Assembly (NCBI RefSeq): GCF_037911585.1
Contig: NZ_JBAJNS010000001.1
Location: 3,218,001-3,282,000 of the forward strand
Direction of reading: 5' to 3'
Origin: Streptomyces sp. GSL17-111
Lineage (GTDB): Bacteria; Actinomycetota; Actinomycetes; Streptomycetales; Streptomycetaceae
Length of the DNA: 64,000 nt
How positions within the stretch are numbered: position 1 is the first letter of the stretch; each line of letters starts with the position of its first letter. This document shows positions 60,004 through 64,000 of the stretch, in pieces. The notes under the pieces were generated by a model, which searched no databases, was not told where the DNA came from, and worked only from the letters and a program-made list of their open reading frames with translations. The position numbers and the translations under genes were made by a program.

Positions 60004-61005
60004 TCAGGCGGGCTGCGCGGTCGTCGTCAGCGCGTCCTCGCGCAGGACGAAGTCGGGGTCGACCTGCTCCGCGAGATCGACGCCCGCGCGCGCGTTGCCC
60101 CAGCTCTCGGCGTTGCGCAGGTGGAAGTGGACCATCTGACGGGTGTAGCGCTCCCAGTCGCGGTGCGCGTAGGCCGCGTCGGCCGTCCCGAGGAGGGTGT
60201 CCAGAGCCTCCCGGTTGACGTCCTCCAGTTCGGACAGCGGCCGCTGTCGCCCCTTCTCCATCGCCCGCACCCACCCGGAGTGCCCGACCGTCACGAGCAG
60301 GTCGTCCCCGACCTCGTCCCGGAGGAAGGCCAGGTCGTCCGGCCCCTGCACCTTGTTGCCGACGACCTTCAGCGCGACCCCGTAGTCCCGCGCGTAGCTG
60401 CGGTACTGCCGGTACACCGCGACGCCCTTGCGGGTCGGCTCGGCGACGAGGAACGTCATGTCGAAGCGGGTGAACATGCCCGAGGCGAAGGAGTCCGAAC
60501 CGGCCGTCATGTCGACGACGACGAACTCGTCGCGCCCGTCCACCAGATGGTTGAGGCACAGCTCCACGGCCCCGACCTTGGAGTGGTAGCAGGCCACGCC
60601 GAGATCGGCCTCGGTGAACGGGCCCGTGACCAGCAGCCGGACCGTGCCGCCCGCCCCGCCGTCCAACACGACCTCGCGGGCGCAGGCGTCGTACACGGGG
60701 TTGTCCTCGGTGACGCGCAGCAGACGTGAACCCGCCCCCGGGGGCGTCGTCTTGATCATCGACTGCGCGTCGGTGATGCGGGGGTTCGAGCCGCGCAGGT
60801 AGTCCTTGATGAGCGGCAGCCGGGCGCCCATGGCGGGAAGGGCCGCGGCCTCGTCCTCCGGGAGGCCGAGAGCGGCTCCGAGGTGCTGGTTGATGTCGGC
60901 GTCCACGGCCACGACGGGCGTGTGCCGGGCGGCGAGGTGGCGGATGAAGAGGGAGGACAGCGTCGTCTTGCCGCTGCCGCCCTTCCCAACGAAAGCGATC
61001 TTCAT
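60004..61005 (-). CDS. CooC/MinD-like P-loop ATPase
   Basis: A 333-residue SIMIBI ATPase. ATG 61005 starts MKIAFVGKGGSGKTT with signature Lys8 and Lys13; then VDADINQHLGAALGL and VVVDMTAGSDSFASGMF. These match CooC-type nickel-insertion or MinD-like ATPases. No nickel enzyme is nearby, so the partner is unknown. It is divergent from the Fic-like gene with 113 bases between starts. Confidence 0.82.
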   Translation of the reverse strand: MKIAFVGKGGSGKTTLSSLFIRHLAARHTPVVAVDADINQHLGAALGLPEDEAAALPAMGARLPLIKDYLRGSNPRITDAQSMIKTTPPGAGSRLLRVTEDNPVYDACAREVVLDGGAGGTVRLLVTGPFTEADLGVACYHSKVGAVELCLNHLVDGRDEFVVVDMTAGSDSFASGMFTRFDMTFLVAEPTRKGVAVYRQYRSYARDYGVALKVVGNKVQGPDDLAFLRDEVGDDLLVTVGHSGWVRAMEKGRQRPLSELEDVNREALDTLLGTADAAYAHRDWERYTRQMVHFHLRNAESWGNARAGVDLAEQVDPDFVLREDALTTTAQPA

Positions 61006-61118
61006 GTTCAACAGAGTAGGCCGCGCGGCCGGGTCCCAGGGGAAAGCGGGTGATCGAGTGAACAAGACCACTCGAACGTGGGCCTTGGGCACCGGGCGCG
61101 GTGCGTAGGGTCGTGCAC

Positions 61119-61940
61119 ATGAGTACGAAGCCTGACGCGCTGGCCCCGCTCGGCGCGCTGCCCGGCGTCGACGACTCCGTCGAGGCGATGCGCAAGGCCG
61201 TGGACCGCGTCTACGGGCACCGGGTCATGCGGCGCCGCAGCGCCGAGGTCACCTCCGAGGCGGTGCTGCGCGGCGCTCGCGCCTCGGCCGCTCTGGCCGG
61301 TGCCGACTGGGCGCTCGAAGAGGTGCGCCGCCGTACCGACTTCAGCGGTGACCCGCAGGCACGGACGGTCAGTGCCGCCCTGCGGGTCACCGCCGAGGCG
61401 GGCCACCTGCTCTCCGTCTGGCGCCAGTCCCCGCTGCGCGTGCTGGCCCGGCTCCACCTCGTCGCGGCGGGCGGGACGGACTCCGACGAGACCGTCGGAC
61501 GTCCCCGGCTGGCGGGCGAGGCCGTCGACGAACCGGCCGTGGCCGCGCCGCTGCCGGACGCCGAGGAGGTGGCCGCACGCCTCGACGGACTGGCGCAGGT
61601 CGTCGTGACCGGTTCCTCCGCCCCCGCGCTGGTCACCGCCGCCGTGGTGCACGGCGAACTGCTGGCGCTGCGCCCCTTCGTCTCGCACAACGCCCTGGTC
61701 GCGCGCGCGGCGGAACGCGTCGTCCTGGTCGGCAGCGGGCTGGACCCGAAGTCGATCTGCCCGGCGGAGGTCGGCCACGCCGAGGCCGGCCCGGACGCCT
61801 ACCGCGAGGCCCTGGACGGATACCTGGCCGGGACGCCCGCCGGCATGGCCGCATGGATCGCGCACTGCGGCCGCGCGGCGGAGCTCGGAGCCCGCGAATC
61901 GACCGCGGTCTGTGAGGCCCTCCAGCGCGGCGCGGCCTGA
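61119..61940 (+). CDS. Fic-like protein with degenerate active site
   Basis: A 273-residue helical protein. The region HGELLALRPFVSHNALVARAAERV (about 178-201) aligns with the Fic motif HPFxxGNGRxxR, but Arg185 replaces the catalytic His and the GNGR signature is reduced to SHNAL. AMPylation by the usual mechanism is therefore unlikely. It is sometimes labelled oxidoreductase in related genomes. ATG 61119 is preferred to the upstream 61101. The role is unknown; from memory its position near ssd is conserved in Streptomyces. Confidence 0.65.
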   Translation: MSTKPDALAPLGALPGVDDSVEAMRKAVDRVYGHRVMRRRSAEVTSEAVLRGARASAALAGADWALEEVRRRTDFSGDPQARTVSAALRVTAEAGHLLSVWRQSPLRVLARLHLVAAGGTDSDETVGRPRLAGEAVDEPAVAAPLPDAEEVAARLDGLAQVVVTGSSAPALVTAAVVHGELLALRPFVSHNALVARAAERVVLVGSGLDPKSICPAEVGHAEAGPDAYREALDGYLAGTPAGMAAWIAHCGRAAELGARESTAVCEALQRGAA

Positions 61941-62333
61941 GTCGATGCCGGAGATGCACCCTTCCGGAGGTTGAACCGGAAAGTAAAGTTCCGCACCTCG
62001 GCTTCCGCTTCGTCCCCTTCAGGGGTACAAAGGACTTACGGCCCGCGAGACCAACGGCATCCGAGACGGATCACCGTATGCATCACGGCCCCACGGACCG
62101 AGCATGAACACCGGGAACCCACGCGACGCCGACCCGTCGATTACGGGCCTACCGCACCAGGGACGGGCAAAGACTCCGCCCTGAGCGGCTACTCGAGCAC
62201 GCACTGGTACCCCGGTGGACATGCCAGCGGCGGCACGGCTCTGCGGAGTGGTGCCGCCGCACATCTGTGTCCGGGCGCGTTCCGTTTCCTCCGCCCGCTT
62301 CCTCCACGCCCGCTTACTCCGCCCGGCCGTGCG
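61941..62333. other. Convergent intergenic region, 393 bases
   Basis: This lies between the Fic-like gene and the HAD gene stops. Composition is lower in GC near 61970-62120. A CGGCGGCAC...GTGCCGCCG pair near 62228-62258 can form a 9-bp stem and may end the HAD transcript. No gene called; short ORFs here lack ribosome sites. Confidence 0.35.
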
Positions 62334-63155
62334 TCACCGCGCCCCGAGCCGCGTGCGGCGTCGGCTGGAGTACCAGACCAGCCCGGCCGTCGCCGCCGCA
62401 GCGCCCACCGCGGCGGCGGCCAGCAGTGGTGGGGGCGGCATCGAGAGCGCCGGCAGCCGTTGCTTGAGTCGCACCGGACGGGTGAAGGTGAGGACCGGCC
62501 AGTCGCGGGCGGCGGCCTCGCGGCGCAGTGCCCGGTCCGGGTTCACCGCGTGCGGGTGGCCGACGGCCTCCAGCATCGGCACGTCGGTTCCGGAGTCGGA
62601 GTAGGCGTAGCAGCGCGAGAGGTCGTAGCCCTCCGATGCCGCCAGTGCCGCGAGGGCCTCCGCCTTGGCCGGACCGTAGGCGTAGTACGCGACCTCGCCC
62701 GTGTAGCAGCCCTCGTCGACGACCATCCGCGTGGCGATGACGCGGTCGGCCCCCAGCAGGTCACCGATGGGCTCGACGACCTCGGCCCCCGAGGTCGAGA
62801 CGATGACGACGTCCCGGCCCGCGAGGTGGTGCTCCTCGATCAGCGAGGCGGCCTCGTCGTAGATGATCGGGTCGATGATGTCGTGCAGGGTTTCGGCGAC
62901 GATCTCCTTGACCTGCTCCACGTTCCAGCCGCGGCAGAGGGCGGACAGATACTCCCGCATCCGCTCGATCTGGTCGTGATCGGCCCGGCCGATCGACAAG
63001 ATGAACTGGGAGTACGCGGTGCGCAGGACGGCGCGGCGATTCATCAGGCCACCCCGGTAGAAGGACTTACCGAAGGTAAGCGTGCTGGACTTCGCAATGA
63101 CCGTCTTGTCCAGGTCGAAGAAGGCGGCGGTGCGCGGCGGCGGGGCGTTTTCCAC
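62334..63155 (-). CDS. HAD-family phosphatase (SerB/CicA-like)
   Basis: A 273-residue protein: motif I FFDLDKTV (Asp14 and Asp16), motif II VIVSTSGAEV, motif III/IV YSDSGTDVPMLEAVG, followed by a Pro-rich tail and one membrane helix (about 240-258). The GTG start at 63155 gives VENAPPPRTAAFFDLDK as in related proteins, although no strong ribosome site precedes it. In Streptomyces this gene, next to the septum-site gene, has been labelled morphological-differentiation-associated, from memory. The 6C RNA is divergent on its upstream side. Confidence 0.82.
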   Translation of the reverse strand: MENAPPPRTAAFFDLDKTVIAKSSTLTFGKSFYRGGLMNRRAVLRTAYSQFILSIGRADHDQIERMREYLSALCRGWNVEQVKEIVAETLHDIIDPIIYDEAASLIEEHHLAGRDVVIVSTSGAEVVEPIGDLLGADRVIATRMVVDEGCYTGEVAYYAYGPAKAEALAALAASEGYDLSRCYAYSDSGTDVPMLEAVGHPHAVNPDRALRREAAARDWPVLTFTRPVRLKQRLPALSMPPPPLLAAAAVGAAAATAGLVWYSSRRRTRLGAR

Positions 63156-63259
63156 AAGGAGAGGATAAGGCCCGCCATTCGGCGTAAGCTGTGGCGCGTG
63201 GGTTTGCCTGAGAGGGCTCTCGGGTACACCATGGAAGTCACGGATCGTTCGCGACCGTG

Positions 63260-63345
63260 CTAACCCGGTTCGACTCCTCCCCCCCCCCGAGTCGACCGAG
63301 GAAGACGACCCCCGCTCTCCCCCCCGGCGGGGGTCGTCGCATGTC
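63260..63345 (+). ncRNA. 6C RNA (actinobacterial C-rich-loop small RNA)
   Basis: Two stable hairpins have C-rich loops: hairpin 1 GGTTCGACTC (63267-63276) with GAGTCGACC (63289-63297) around 10-11 cytosines, with a bulged T; hairpin 2 with an 11-bp perfect stem (63304-63314 with 63328-63338) around CTCTCCCCCCC. This is the defining architecture of the 6C motif, and from memory the locus corresponds to an abundant S. coelicolor small RNA beside ssd. Hairpin 2 probably also terminates it. The 5' end is uncertain and may lie near 63196. Function unknown. Confidence 0.85.
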
Positions 63346-63630
63346 CGGGGGCTTTTTCGCGTGCTGCCACGGGCCTGCCGCGGGTCGGCGTGCCTCCGGC
63401 CGTCACCGGGTCGAGTCGGCCGCCACCCATCAAACACGTAACCGAACGTAATCGTTGATGTGCTCTCCGGATGTCACCGGGACGGGTGGCGAAGTTATTC
63501 ACAACCGTTGAGTTCTCCACAGATTTGGACCAAGATCCCCGGAATTTTCCGAGGTTCTGCACGGTGATTGCGCACGGCCTCCGCGGGTGTTCGCGGATGC
63601 GAGAGTGCGAAGCCGGAAGGAGAAGGCCCG
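63346..63630. promoter_or_regulatory. Upstream region of ssd with DnaA-box-like sites
   Basis: This 285-base region of lower GC holds TTATTCACA at 63495-63503 and TTCTCCACA at 63513-63521, same orientation, 9 bases apart. The second fits the Streptomyces DnaA box pattern (T/C)(T/C)(G/A/C)TCCACA; the first has one mismatch. The promoter for the septum-site gene should lie here. No gene seen. Confidence 0.45.
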
Positions 63631-64000
63631 ATGGCCGAATCCCGTGTGGAACCGATCCTGATCGTCTCTGAGGACGCACAGCTTCTCGACGACCTGCTGC
63701 GTTTGTGTGCCGCCGCCGGGGCTGAAGCGGAAGTGGCGCACGGTGCACCCGTGAACGAAGAGGCGTGGCGCGCCGCGCCTCTCGTCCTCGTCGGCGACGA
63801 CCGCGCCGAGCGGCTGCGCTCGTCCGGCGGGCGTCCACCGCGCCGCCCGGGCGTCCTGCTCGTCAGCCGCGACCCGAAGGACCGGGGCGTGTGGGAGCGC
63901 GGCGTCGGGGCCGGTGCGGAGCAGGTGGTCTTCCTGCCCGACTCCGAAGCCTGGCTGGCGGGTCGTATCGCCGACGCCACCGAGGGCACGGCCGAGCCGG
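63631..64000 (+). CDS. ssd: Septum-site-determining (Ssd/CpaE-like) protein, 3'-truncated
   Basis: The first 123 residues are visible. ATG 63631 follows GGAAGGAG. The N-terminus (EPILIVSEDAQLLDDLLRLCAAAGAEAEVAHG...PLVLVGDDRAERL...GVLLVSRDPKD) matches the receiver-like domain of Streptomyces Ssd, which is followed (outside the window) by a MinD-like ATPase domain. Ssd/CpaE proteins direct septum placement or Tad pilus assembly; a tad locus often lies downstream. The call depends on the N-terminal pattern and on position. Confidence 0.75.
   Translation, partial: MAESRVEPILIVSEDAQLLDDLLRLCAAAGAEAEVAHGAPVNEEAWRAAPLVLVGDDRAERLRSSGGRPPRRPGVLLVSRDPKDRGVWERGVGAGAEQVVFLPDSEAWLAGRIADATEGTAEP

Noticed and set aside
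63241..63300. tRNA-like GGTTCGACTCC segment
   Set aside because: No acceptor or anticodon stems can be formed; the segment is the first hairpin of the 6C RNA.

Overview
This is a gene-dense, very high-GC window from an actinobacterium, almost certainly Streptomyces or a close relative. Supporting signs are a WblA-type WhiB regulator, a 6C RNA, many GTG starts, ATGA/GTGA stop-start overlaps, and gene neighbourhoods (ArsA-ArsA-wblA-PBP; crp, nth, MarP-like protease, acs, ssd) that I recall from Streptomyces chromosomes. Assignments come from reading sequence and motifs; no database search was run.

Layout. (i) 1-4.5 kb: a tightly coupled operon that looks like specialised metabolism. It has a PurD-like ATP-grasp ligase (5' end outside the window), an EctB-like diaminobutyrate aminotransferase, an ATP-grasp/rhodanese fusion and a GPP34-family protein. 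(ii) 4.5-14.4 kb: core genes: RidA-like protein and a small DUF4177-like protein, two ArsA/GET3-type ATPases, wblA, a class A penicillin-binding protein, YqeY, a dienelactone-hydrolase-fold protein lacking its nucleophile, a phosphopantetheinyl transferase, a metallophosphoesterase and tRNA-Pro(CGG). (iii) 14.5-16.7 kb: accessory material: a decayed DNA-binding protein gene, an isochorismatase-like hydrolase and a nucleotidyltransferase. (iv) 16.7-26.6 kb: metG, a P2-type cation ATPase coupled to two TrkA proteins, a CBS-BON protein and valS. (v) 26.7-45.4 kb: a type IV secretion-like cluster: SLT-NlpC/P60 wall hydrolase, EspI/ParA-like ATPase with a ribbon-helix-helix partner, VirB6-like, VirB4-like, TcpE-like, pilin-like and TcpC-like proteins, lipoproteins and unknowns. 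Six copies of a near-palindromic motif (core TGTATAGACA / TGTCTATACA) sit upstream of its transcription units, and I saw it nowhere else in the window. No relaxase, coupling protein or integrase was found. (vi) 45.6-64 kb: core genes: NUDIX and MBL-fold hydrolases, Crp, Nth, CoA-type NUDIX, MarP-like protease, alpha/beta hydrolase, holin-like protein, acs, a SulP-STAS-carbonic anhydrase fusion, a deacetylase-like lipoprotein, a CooC-like ATPase, a degenerate Fic-like protein, a HAD phosphatase, the 6C RNA and the start of an Ssd-like gene.

The best candidate for an incompletely described system is the 27-45 kb secretion-like cluster with its shared operator and candidate RHH/ParA controller. 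The 1-4.5 kb ATP-grasp operon is second. From memory of Streptomyces gene order, blocks (ii) and (vi) are normally adjacent but are here rearranged around 30 kb of other genes, which suggests a chromosomal rearrangement.
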